Of a stretch of DNA of 11,451 bases, positions 1 to 6,181 are shown piece after piece (position 1 is the stretch's first letter; each line of letters begins with the position of its first letter). Source of the stretch: DATEPR01 sp036269975 (GTDB taxonomy: Bacteria > Actinomycetota > Actinomycetes > Mycobacteriales > Pseudonocardiaceae); the NCBI GenBank assembly GCA_036269975.1, contig DATBDL010000111.1, forward strand, positions 1 through 11,451, written 5' to 3'. The notes beneath the pieces were generated by a model that worked only from the letters and a program-made list of their open reading frames with translations, did no database searches and was not told the DNA's origin. The position numbers were made by a program, and so were the translations under genes.

Positions 1-693
1 CACGTAGACCCGGTCGTCGGTCAGCAACAGGTTGTCCGCCCGGAGATCCAGGTGCAACAACGTGTCCCCGGTCGCGGCCGCAGACCAGCCGGACTCCAGT
101 TCGGCCAGGCGATCCAGGTTGGCCGCCGCCCAGGCCGGCACGCCAGGGTCGGGCGAGCCGCCGGCCATGGTGCGCCAGCCGGACATGACGTCGGCGCAGG
201 ATTCGGTCACGGGCGGGACCGGGACGGCTAACGGATTGGGCGTGAGGCATTCGCCGAGCACCTGTACCGCGTCCACGATCCGGTCGAGTTCCGGCTCCTG
301 CCACGGCACGGCTGGCTGACGGCCGGCCACCTCGCTGATCACCAGCGCGATCCAGTCGCCGTCCTCGAAACGGCCCAGTAGGCGGGGCACCGCGACCGGC
401 GACCGCCATTCGACCCCGTGCAGGCCAGCCAGAATCCTGGCTTCGGCGGCGTACATCCGGACCGAGTCGATGTTGCGGGCCGAGCTGACCGCCTTCACGA
501 ACATGCGCCGGCCGTCCGCGAGCACGACCCTGGATGCCAGTCCCGGCGAGAAGCCACCCGGCTCGCTCACGGCCTCGTCCACCGGCGCGCCGAGGATTTC
601 CTCGACACCGGAACGGACGTGTTCCGGCAGGTCCGTCCAGACCAGCCGGTTGCCGCCGACGCCGAGGATGTTCGTCATGGCACGAGCATCCAT
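1..693 (-). CDS. Aminoglycoside phosphotransferase-family (APH/choline kinase-like) kinase, partial (C-terminus beyond window)
   Basis: The minus-strand frame stays open from the start codon to the window edge, giving 226-231 residues and lacking the C-terminus. Near the visible end is the Brenner-type catalytic loop HLDLRADNLLL, with catalytic Asp and metal-binding Asn, as in the APH superfamily. An N-lobe strand with a candidate ATP-binding Lys (MFVKAVSS) lies about 60 residues in. The DFD-type metal motif would lie outside the window. I chose the ATG at 693 because a GGGA stretch sits just upstream; an in-frame ATG at 678 (MTNILG) is an alternative. Family members phosphorylate small molecules (aminoglycosides, macrolides, homoserine, choline, sugars), and the substrate cannot be told from sequence. 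The gene follows the lipoprotein gene by 34 bases. It contains a rare TTA leucine codon at 229-231. The superfamily call is secure; antibiotic resistance should not be assumed. Confidence 0.85.
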   Translation of the reverse strand, partial: MDARAMTNILGVGGNRLVWTDLPEHVRSGVEEILGAPVDEAVSEPGGFSPGLASRVVLADGRRMFVKAVSSARNIDSVRMYAAEARILAGLHGVEWRSPVAVPRLLGRFEDGDWIALVISEVAGRQPAVPWQEPELDRIVDAVQVLGECLTPNPLAVPVPPVTESCADVMSGWRTMAGGSPDPGVPAWAAANLDRLAELESGWSAAATGDTLLHLDLRADNLLLTDDRVYV

Positions 694-727
694 GGAATCC
701 CGGATTACGGCATCCGATTATCGCGAG

Positions 728-1075
728 CTACACGCACGCCTTGCGGACGGCGTCGAACCGCGACTGTTCCTGCGTCAGCCACGCCTTCAGCCGGCTCGGG
801 CTCAGGTTGGTGGACGCGTCGCCGGCCGTGGCCGCGGCACCGCGCAGCGCCGACGACAACGACGGGTCCGACGTCTGCGTCGACAGCTTCCGCAGTTCCG
901 ATGCCGCGTCCTTGGCCTCGGTCACCCTGCGCTGGGCGTCGTCGCCGGCCTCGGCGACCACGATCACGCCGACCGCCTTCGTGCAGATCGCGGCCTTCGA
1001 CGCATCGTCGGTCGAACAGGAAGCCACGCCGCCCAGCAACAACGCACCGCCCACCAACAAGCACAACCCTCGCAT
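728..1075 (-). CDS. Small predicted lipoprotein, function unknown
   Basis: The 115-residue product starts with a short n-region (MRG), a hydrophobic stretch and the lipobox VASC, with Cys20 as the predicted lipidated residue after signal peptidase II cleavage. The mature part of about 96 residues is mostly helical in character, rich in Ala, Asp, Lys and Arg, with Cys31 and a Cys (114) just before the C-terminal Val. These two could form a disulfide. A GGGGGTGGG stretch lies a few bases before the ATG. The gene begins 24 bases after the cimA stop on the same strand, so it is probably cotranscribed with cimA. I do not recognise a named family. The topology implies a protein anchored on the outer face of the cytoplasmic membrane. 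The lipoprotein call is well supported; the role is unknown. Confidence 0.8.
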   Translation of the reverse strand: MRGLCLLVGGALLLGGVASCSTDDASKAAICTKAVGVIVVAEAGDDAQRRVTEAKDAASELRKLSTQTSDPSLSSALRGAAATAGDASTNLSPSRLKAWLTQEQSRFDAVRKACV

Positions 1076-1099
1076 GACCCACCCCCAGGTGAGCCCAGG

Positions 1100-2719
1100 T
1101 TAGCCCACCGGAGCGCGGCGCACCCGCATGGCCTTGTGTACCAACGCGTCGCAGAGCGCGAGCCAGCTTGCCTCCACTATGTTGGCGTGCACGCCGACCG
1201 TGGTCCATTCGCGTTCGCCGTCGGTCGACTCGACCAGGACACGGGTGACCGCGTCCGTGCCGTGCGAATTCGTCAGTATCCGGACCTTGTAGTCGGCGAG
1301 GCTGACACTGTCCATCCAGGACAGATGGGGCCGCAGCGCCTCCCGCAGCGCGGCGTCCAGCGCGTGCACGGGACCGTTGCCCTCCGCGGTCGCGATCATC
1401 CGCTGGCCGGCCACCCTGACCTTGACCGTCGCCTCGGACGTCACCTCCCCGCCGGGCGAGTGGTCCAGGATGACGCGGTAGCTCTCCAGCGTGAAGGGCG
1501 CCGGGTCACCGTCATCGATCACGTTGCGCAGCAACAACTCCAGCGACGCGTCCGCCGCCTCGAACGACCAACCCCGCGCTTCGAGCTCCTTCACCTCGCG
1601 CACCGCGCTCGTCAGCGCGTCCGGCCGGCCGGCCAGGTCCACACCGAGCTCGCGTCCCTTGAGCTCGATGCTGGCCCGACCGGCCATCTCGGTGACCAGT
1701 ACCCGCATGTCATTGCCGACGACGGCCGGATCGATGTGGTTGTACAGCTCCGGGTCGACTTTGATCGCGCTCGCGTGCAACCCCGCCTTGTGGGCGAAGG
1801 CCGACTGCCCGACGTACGCCTGGTGGGCGTTCGGGGCGATGTTCGCGATCTCGGCAAGGGCATGGGAGACGCGGGAGAGCTCGGCCAGCGCTGCGTGCGG
1901 TATCGCCGGCATGTCGAGCTTGGTCACCAGGTTTCCCAGTACCGCGAACAGATCGGCGTTACCGGCACGTTCGCCGTAGCCGTTCGCGGTGCACTGCACG
2001 TGGGTGGCGCCGGCCCGCACGGCCGCCACCGAGTTCGCCACGGCGCAGGACGTGTCGTCCTGGCAGTGGATGCCCAGACGGAAACCGGTGCGGGCGGCCA
2101 CCTCGGCCACGGTCTCGCCCAGCCCCATCGGCAGTTGGCCGCCGTTGGTGTCGCACAGCACGACGACGTCCGCACCACCGTCCACTGCGGACGACAGCAC
2201 CCGCAGCGCGCAGTCCGGGTCGAACGCGTAGCCGTCGAAGAAGTGCTCAGCGTCCAGGAACACCCGCCGACCGTGTCCGACCAGGTGGCGGACGGTGTCG
2301 GTGACCATCGCGCACGCCTCGTCGACGTCGGTGCGCAGGGCGCGTTCGATGTGCCGCCGGTCGGACTTGGCGACCAGTGTCACGACCGGTGCCTGGGCGT
2401 CCAGCAACGCCTTGACCTGCGGATCGTCCTCGACCTTGACACCGGCCCGCCGCGTCGAGCCGAACGCCACGAGTGCCGCGTGCTTCAGCGTCAGCTCACC
2501 GGCGGCCGCGCGGGCGAAGAACTCGGTGTCCGTGGGCAGCGCGCCGGGCCAGCCGCCCTCGATGAAACCGACACCGACCTCGTCCAGCAACCGTGCCACC
2601 GCGAGCTTGTCCGTTGCCGAGTAGGTGATGCCCTCGCGCTGGGCGCCGTCCCGGAGGGTGGTGTCGTAGACGTGGAAACTGTCGCCGAGCGGCGTTTCGG
2701 CTGGGCTGGTGCGGGTCAC
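1100..2719 (-). CDS. cimA: (R)-citramalate synthase
   Basis: The 539-residue product has the DRE-TIM metallolyase signature DTTLRDGAQREG (residues 19-30; Arg23 and Asp24 catalytic/metal), then GGWPG (55-59), HCQDDTSCAVANS and CTANGYGERAGNADL. Metal-binding His and the substrate loop are thus present. The last 130 or so residues form the LeuA-type dimerisation/regulatory domain that usually senses isoleucine in CimA. The enzyme condenses acetyl-CoA with pyruvate to (R)-citramalate, the first step of threonine-independent isoleucine synthesis. Length and the GGWPG motif fit the CimA group rather than 2-isopropylmalate synthase or homocitrate synthase. The start is GTG, with AGGAG six bases upstream. 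Just upstream are a hairpin with a U-tail and a short Ile-rich ORF, suggesting attenuation. The gene is preceded by leuB and followed by a lipoprotein gene. Confidence 0.93.
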   Translation of the reverse strand: MTRTSPAETPLGDSFHVYDTTLRDGAQREGITYSATDKLAVARLLDEVGVGFIEGGWPGALPTDTEFFARAAAGELTLKHAALVAFGSTRRAGVKVEDDPQVKALLDAQAPVVTLVAKSDRRHIERALRTDVDEACAMVTDTVRHLVGHGRRVFLDAEHFFDGYAFDPDCALRVLSSAVDGGADVVVLCDTNGGQLPMGLGETVAEVAARTGFRLGIHCQDDTSCAVANSVAAVRAGATHVQCTANGYGERAGNADLFAVLGNLVTKLDMPAIPHAALAELSRVSHALAEIANIAPNAHQAYVGQSAFAHKAGLHASAIKVDPELYNHIDPAVVGNDMRVLVTEMAGRASIELKGRELGVDLAGRPDALTSAVREVKELEARGWSFEAADASLELLLRNVIDDGDPAPFTLESYRVILDHSPGGEVTSEATVKVRVAGQRMIATAEGNGPVHALDAALREALRPHLSWMDSVSLADYKVRILTNSHGTDAVTRVLVESTDGEREWTTVGVHANIVEASWLALCDALVHKAMRVRRAPVG

Positions 2720-2766
2720 GGAACTCTCCTGTCATCGACATCGGACCGCTGGGATCACCGCCGGCG

Positions 2767-2800
2767 CAAACAAAAAGACCCCCCGCGGGTGCGAGAGGTC
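2767..2800 (-). terminator. Intrinsic terminator (attenuator) in the cimA leader
   Basis: On the minus strand, GACCTCTCGC-ACCC-GCGGGGGGTC (2777-2800) can fold into a 10-bp stem without bulges (two G-U pairs) and a 4-base loop. It is followed at once by TTTTTGTTTG. It lies downstream of the short leader ORF and 47 bases before the cimA GTG, so an RNA started at the leader would stop before cimA unless the stem is prevented. GACTTCC just after the leader stop could pair with GGGGGTC of the 3' arm, a possible competing antiterminator. The hairpin is seen directly; its regulatory role is inferred. Confidence 0.85.
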
Positions 2801-2823
2801 TGCGCGCCGGTGCTGGAAGTCAG

Positions 2824-2868
2824 CTACTCGGCGCGCTCGGCGATAATGATCACCGCAAGGTGAGCCAT
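2824..2868 (-). CDS. Predicted branched-chain amino acid leader peptide (14 aa) of the cimA attenuator
   Basis: The ORF encodes MAHLAVIIIAERAE and ends in TAG. Codons 4 and 6-9 are Leu, Val, Ile, Ile, Ile (CTT, GTG, ATC, ATT, ATC), the end products of the pathways encoded around it. There is no Shine-Dalgarno sequence before the ATG. A -10-like element ends seven bases upstream, so the ORF may be translated from a leaderless mRNA. Codons 11-14 (2829-2836, GCGCGCCG) are complementary over 8 bases to 2802-2809 (CGGCGCGC), between the leader stop and the terminator. A ribosome stalled on the Ile codons would cover this segment. That is the standard geometry of amino-acid-controlled transcription attenuation, and isoleucine sensing suits cimA. 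No peptide function is implied. Confidence 0.75.
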   Translation of the reverse strand: MAHLAVIIIAERAE

Positions 2869-2875
2869 GCGAGGG

Positions 2876-2905
2876 ATGGTGCCACACCGCAGAACGTGCA
2901 GTCCA
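2876..2905 (-). promoter_or_regulatory. Candidate promoter for the cimA leader transcript
   Basis: On the minus strand TGGACT (2900-2905, TTGACA-like) and CACCAT (2876-2881, TANNNT-like) are separated by 18 bases. The -10 element ends seven bases before the leader ATG at 2868, which predicts transcription starting at or next to that A. The element lies between the leuB terminator and the leader ORF, where a cimA-specific promoter would be expected. Both hexamers are imperfect matches. Confidence 0.4.
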
Positions 2906-2920
2906 CTGGACGAACGAAAT

Positions 2921-2950
2921 GTCCCGGATCGTGAGAGCACGATCCGGGAC
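2921..2950 (-). terminator. leuB terminator hairpin
   Basis: A perfect inverted repeat has 13-bp arms (GTCCCGGATCGTG and its complement) and a 4-base loop. It lies 33 bases after the leuB stop and is followed on the minus strand by ATTTCGTT, a partial U-tail. It would end the leuB transcript and separate leuB from the cimA promoter and attenuator. Confidence 0.75.
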
Positions 2951-2983
2951 ACCTCTACTTACCGCACCTCTTCTACAGCTCGC

Positions 2984-4030
2984 CTAGAGCGACGACCTCG
3001 TGGACACGTTGGACGAGACGAGAGCGGCCAACCGATCGCCGACCGCCTCGGTGGTGCCCGGCGACGCGTGGTCGCGGGTCGCCAGGTCGAACGCGACCGA
3101 CGCCTCGATCCGGCGGGCCGCCTCGTGCTGGCCGAGGTGGTCGAGCATCATCGCGACGGACAGCACGGCCGCGGTCGGGTCGGCGAGGCGCCGGCCGCTG
3201 ATGTCGGGCGCGCTGCCGTGCACCGGCTCGAACATGCTCGGGTTGCGCCGGGTCACGTCCAGGTTGCCGCTGGCCGCGAATCCGATGCCACCGGTGATGG
3301 CGGCGGCCAGGTCGGTGAGGATGTCGCCGAACAGGTTGTCGGTGACCATGACGTCGAAGCGGGCCGGGTCGGTGACCATGTGGATGGTCGCCGCGTCCAC
3401 GTGCTGGTAGGCGACGGTGACCTCGGGGTGCTGCAACGACACCTCCTCGACCACCCGTGACCACAGCCCGCCGGCGTGGGTGAGGACGTTCGTCTTGTGC
3501 ACCAGGGTCAGATGCTTGCGCGGCCGCGCACTGGCCCGCGCGAACGCGTCCCGTACGACGCGCTCGATGCCGTAGGCCGTGTTGACGCTGACCTCGGTGG
3601 CGATCTCGTGCGGGGTGTCCTTGCGCAGCAGTCCGCCGTTGCCGGCGTACGGCCCCTCGGTGCCCTCACGGACGATCACCATGTCGATGTCGGACGGGTC
3701 GGCCAGCGGGCTGCGTACACCCGGATACAGCTTGGCCGGCCGCAGGTTGACGTGATGGTCGAGCTCGAACCGCAGGCGCAGCAACAGACCCCGCTCCAGG
3801 ATGCCGCTGGGCACCGACGGATCACCGACGGCGCCGAGCAGGATCGAGTCGTGCTGCCGGAGTTCGCTCAGCACGGATTCGGGCAGCAGCTCCCCGGTGG
3901 AGTGCCATCGCGCGGCGCCCAGATCGTAGGACGTTGTTTCAGCGTTGGGAGCGACCTCGCCGAGAACCTTGAGTGCCTCGCCGATCACCTCGGGCCCGAT
4001 CCCATCCCCTGGGATCACCGCGAGCCGCAT
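2984..4030 (-). CDS. leuB: 3-isopropylmalate dehydrogenase
   Basis: The 348-residue product has all expected features of an NAD-dependent beta-decarboxylating dehydrogenase: GDGIGPE at 8-14, substrate-binding Arg87, Arg97 and Arg121, Tyr128, the KTN motif at 179-181 (catalytic Lys179), and metal-binding Asp212, Asp236 and Asp240 in HVDAA and DNLFGDILTD. HGSAPDI at 271-277 is the NAD-selective adenine loop. The enzyme oxidises and decarboxylates (2R,3S)-3-isopropylmalate to 2-oxoisocaproate in leucine synthesis; the citramalate branch uses the analogous 3-methylmalate step. The length is normal for the short actinobacterial form. I chose the ATG at 4030, with GGAGG five bases upstream; a GTG two codons earlier overlaps that ribosome site and is unlikely. 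It is bounded upstream by the hydrolase gene and downstream by its own hairpin, so it seems monocistronic. Confidence 0.95.
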   Translation of the reverse strand: MRLAVIPGDGIGPEVIGEALKVLGEVAPNAETTSYDLGAARWHSTGELLPESVLSELRQHDSILLGAVGDPSVPSGILERGLLLRLRFELDHHVNLRPAKLYPGVRSPLADPSDIDMVIVREGTEGPYAGNGGLLRKDTPHEIATEVSVNTAYGIERVVRDAFARASARPRKHLTLVHKTNVLTHAGGLWSRVVEEVSLQHPEVTVAYQHVDAATIHMVTDPARFDVMVTDNLFGDILTDLAAAITGGIGFAASGNLDVTRRNPSMFEPVHGSAPDISGRRLADPTAAVLSVAMMLDHLGQHEAARRIEASVAFDLATRDHASPGTTEAVGDRLAALVSSNVSTRSSL

Positions 4031-4135
4031 GTACACCTCCGGAGTAACGGTCCCGCTACAGGAACCCTCAATCTCAGAAGGTTACCGGCCAATTGGCGGT
4101 TGATCCCACCGGAGGGTGGGTTTCTCGATGAGTTC

Positions 4136-4164
4136 TCCCGTACTGCGGGACACCCGATCGGGTG
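4136..4164 (-). terminator. Tandem inverted repeats after the hydrolase gene, possible terminator
   Basis: Two adjoining repeats lie 29-57 bases past the hydrolase stop: CACCCGATCGGGTG (4151-4164, perfect palindrome) and TCCCG-TACTG-CGGGA (4136-4150). Neither has a U-tail. Stacked GC-rich hairpins are commonly found at actinobacterial transcript ends, but the first could equally be an operator. A third repeat, CCCACC-GGAG-GGTGGG, lies at 4105-4120. Confidence 0.4.
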
Positions 4165-4192
4165 AAGCGTCACTCGATGGGACCACAGTGGC

Positions 4193-5746
4193 TCACGACC
4201 CGGTGATCCGCAGCCAGGATGGATCGCCAGCCGCCGACGTGAACGTGACGGTGCTGCCGACCGTACTCACGCTCGTGTACCGAGGATCGACGGTGTCCAC
4301 GACCAGCGCAAGATGATCACCGGCCGGTACCGTCCACGAGATCGGCTGTAGGTCGACGTCAAGTGTGATCGGCTTGCCCGGCACCGAGTTCAGGAGGCTG
4401 TTCGGCGTGTCGGTGATCAGCGAGCCGATGCCGAGCGGGTTCACGTCGTAGAGGTACGCGAACAGCGACGTGTTCGGCGAGGACGGAGTAACCGTCGTGT
4501 GCAGGTGCGGCGCGCCGGTCAGCGAGGTCGCCCCCGCGTACGCCGGCCCCGACCACACGCCCGCCACACCGCGCGCCACGAGCGGAATCGCCACGCCGAC
4601 AGGGATGTTCGCGTAGCCCTGCAAAGCCCCACTCAGCAGCGGAATCCCGCTGTCGGCGATCGTGTCCACTCCGGCCAGGATCCGATGGCTCCAGCCGGAC
4701 TCCGGTCCACTCGCGAATCCGCTGCCGGACAGATAGTACGTCGTGCCGCTCGCGGTCGCGGCCGTCCAGTCCGGATAGCCGTGCCACGCGCCGCCGTTCG
4801 CCGGTTTCAACTGGACGGAGGCTTGGGTGTCGATGCCGTTCGGGATGCCCTTGAGGTAGTGGTCGAACCAGAGCGTGGCGCTGTCCCACACGTCGTCGGG
4901 CAGGCCGAGCGCGCCGGGCACGGAGGCGGTGGCGTGGTCACCCGGTTCGAGCATGATGCGCTTGGGGCCGGTCAACTGATTGAAGAAGCTGACGAGTTGG
5001 GCCGGCGGGAACAGCGAGTCCTCCCAGTCGTTGGCGATCATGACGGCAGGGTGGCGGGCGTTGATCGCGTCGATCTTGGTCACGGCGGAGCGGATCGGCG
5101 TGTACGGGAGGATGTCGGCGATGTCCCCGGCCGCGTAGTCCTTCTCGATCTGCTGGAGATCGGGACCGGGCCGACCGGTCAGGTTGCCGATGGCGAGCAG
5201 CGCGTCGGCGCCGGCCGAGCTGACCGTCTGGTTCGGATACAGCGAAGCGGCCAGATCGGTCCACGTGTCCATCGCGGCGACGGCCTTGATCCGCGGGTCC
5301 TGCGCGAGCGCCAGCAGGCTCTGGCCACCGCCGTAGGAGATGCCGGCGACGCCGATCTCGTTCGGGTCGGCCGGGGTGTTCGCGAGCGCCCAGTCGATCA
5401 CGTCGCTCACGTCGGCCATCGTCTGCGGGCCGGCGACGTCGATCTGGCCACCGGAGTCGTAGAAGCCGCGACTGCTGTAGGAGACGACCTCGTAGCCGGA
5501 CTGGTAGGCGAGCTTCGCGCCGGCGCCGACGTACTCCAGGTCCGGCGCGCCCCAACTGGAAGGCATGACGAGCAGCGGGAACGGCCCCGGCCCGGTCGGC
5601 GTGATCACGAAGGCACGCAGTGGCGTGCCACCGTCACCGGGAATGGCCAGGTAGGACGCGGTGAAGCCCGATGCGGCGTGCGCGGCCGGCGCGGACAGCA
5701 GCGCGGTCAGGCAGGCGAGGAGGATGAGCGGCAGGCGATGGCGCAC
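4193..5746 (-). CDS. Secreted alpha/beta hydrolase, S15/CocE-NonD (X-Pro dipeptidyl-peptidase-like) family
   Basis: Read from the GTG at 5746, the 517-residue product begins MRHRLPLILLACLTALL and ends its Sec signal peptide at AAHA (cleavage after residue 24), so it should be exported. The alpha/beta-hydrolase fold follows, with nucleophile elbow GISYGGG (Ser137), a likely acid in NDWEDS (Asp243) and catalytic His in EPGDHAT (His271). From about residue 300 to the end is a beta-rich domain resembling the PepX C-terminal jelly roll (ISWTVPAGDHLALVVDT). The family hydrolyses esters or amides, including X-Pro-peptides; the substrate cannot be read. An in-frame TTG at 5773 would add nine residues (MSRYVVENC) ahead of the signal peptide; it has no ribosome site, so I prefer the GTG. 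The gene follows the DUF397 gene by 12-39 bases on the same strand. Hydrophobic packing and triad are intact, so it is probably active. Confidence 0.85.
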   Translation of the reverse strand: MRHRLPLILLACLTALLSAPAAHAASGFTASYLAIPGDGGTPLRAFVITPTGPGPFPLLVMPSSWGAPDLEYVGAGAKLAYQSGYEVVSYSSRGFYDSGGQIDVAGPQTMADVSDVIDWALANTPADPNEIGVAGISYGGGQSLLALAQDPRIKAVAAMDTWTDLAASLYPNQTVSSAGADALLAIGNLTGRPGPDLQQIEKDYAAGDIADILPYTPIRSAVTKIDAINARHPAVMIANDWEDSLFPPAQLVSFFNQLTGPKRIMLEPGDHATASVPGALGLPDDVWDSATLWFDHYLKGIPNGIDTQASVQLKPANGGAWHGYPDWTAATASGTTYYLSGSGFASGPESGWSHRILAGVDTIADSGIPLLSGALQGYANIPVGVAIPLVARGVAGVWSGPAYAGATSLTGAPHLHTTVTPSSPNTSLFAYLYDVNPLGIGSLITDTPNSLLNSVPGKPITLDVDLQPISWTVPAGDHLALVVDTVDPRYTSVSTVGSTVTFTSAAGDPSWLRITGS

Positions 5747-5785
5747 GCAGTTCTCAACGACGTACCTACTCAAAAGTAGTGTGAT

Positions 5786-5944
5786 CTACACCACTCCAGT
5801 GGTCCGCACGTCCACGCTCAGCACCGGCCCAGCGGGGTTCTTGGAGTCCCGAACAGCCGCTAAGTCCTGCGACAGTTCGACACATCCACCTGTTGTATTG
5901 CTGCCACCGCTGTAGCTGCTCTTGCGCCAGCGGACCACATTCAT
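5786..5944 (-). CDS. DUF397 domain protein, small (52 aa)
   Basis: The product starts MNVVRWRKSSYSGG and continues CVELSQDLAAVRDSK-NPAGPVLSVD, the signature of DUF397 (W-x-KSSYSGG, CVE, VRDSKxPxGPVL). This actinomycete-specific family is usually encoded just after an XRE/DUF5753 regulator, acting as its partner in regulatory or toxin-antitoxin-like pairs. The ATG overlaps the stop of the upstream XRE remnant by ATGA, the coupled arrangement typical of intact pairs. The C-terminus is slightly shortened compared with family members that end in W-x-x-F. Leucine 28 is a rare TTA codon (5861-5863). The gene appears complete although its partner is truncated. Identification of the family is confident; a molecular function is not established here. 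Confidence 0.88.
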   Translation of the reverse strand: MNVVRWRKSSYSGGSNTTGGCVELSQDLAAVRDSKNPAGPVLSVDVRTTGVV

Positions 5945-6180
5945 ATCGCTGTCTCCATGTCTTTTGCGATCTCAGCAATGCGCTTCACCGACGCGTCCGC
6001 ATCCAACGAATCGGCCATAATCTTACCGATCACGCTCCGGTAGCGGCCGACCGCTCGACTATGCGTCAGCATGGTCACGGAGCCACAACTTTCCACCCGC
6101 ACAGCAGGTGTGTCGCGCCGCAATTCAAGCAGCACGAATTGTCCCTCAAGTGCAGGCGTGAACTTGCGCAGCTCCAACGG
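5941..6180 (-). pseudogene. C-terminal remnant of an XRE-family regulator (DUF5753 domain)
   Basis: The last 75-80 residues of the minus-strand frame (LEGQFVLLEL, VRVESCGSV, GRYRSVIGKIMADSLD, SVKRIAEIAKDMETAI) match the pattern of the DUF5753 C-terminus: a G-x-F-x-LLEF strand, an ExxxG strand, an arginine-tyrosine helix and a final S-x-x-x-I helix. The stop overlaps the DUF397 start by ATGA, as in intact XRE-DUF397 operons. Such regulators usually have 260-290 residues with an N-terminal helix-turn-helix. Here recognisable sequence ends near 6180; the frame stays open to 6363 but its content upstream looks antisense to a plus-strand coding remnant, and no helix-turn-helix is visible on the minus strand before serA. 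It therefore cannot make a DNA-binding protein. The breakpoint position is approximate. Confidence 0.7.
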
Positions 6181-6181
6181 A

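Noticed and set aside
470..2863. A 797-codon open frame on the plus strand opposite the kinase, lipoprotein and cimA genes
   Set aside because: It is antisense to three genes with clear motifs and has an Arg/His/Gly-rich composition typical of GC-rich shadow frames.
4499..5779. A 426-codon plus-strand frame opposite the hydrolase
   Set aside because: Its Arg/Val/Gly-rich composition is that of a shadow; the hydrolase on the minus strand has signal peptide and catalytic triad.
5766..5978. A 70-codon minus-strand frame over the DUF397 gene
   Set aside because: A different frame over the same bases gives an exact DUF397 pattern with ATGA coupling; this one is a shadow.
6071..6181. The N-terminal half of the plus-strand frame ending at 6478
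   Set aside because: It is antisense to the DUF5753 remnant and Ser/Arg/Asn-rich, so it is not counted as coding.
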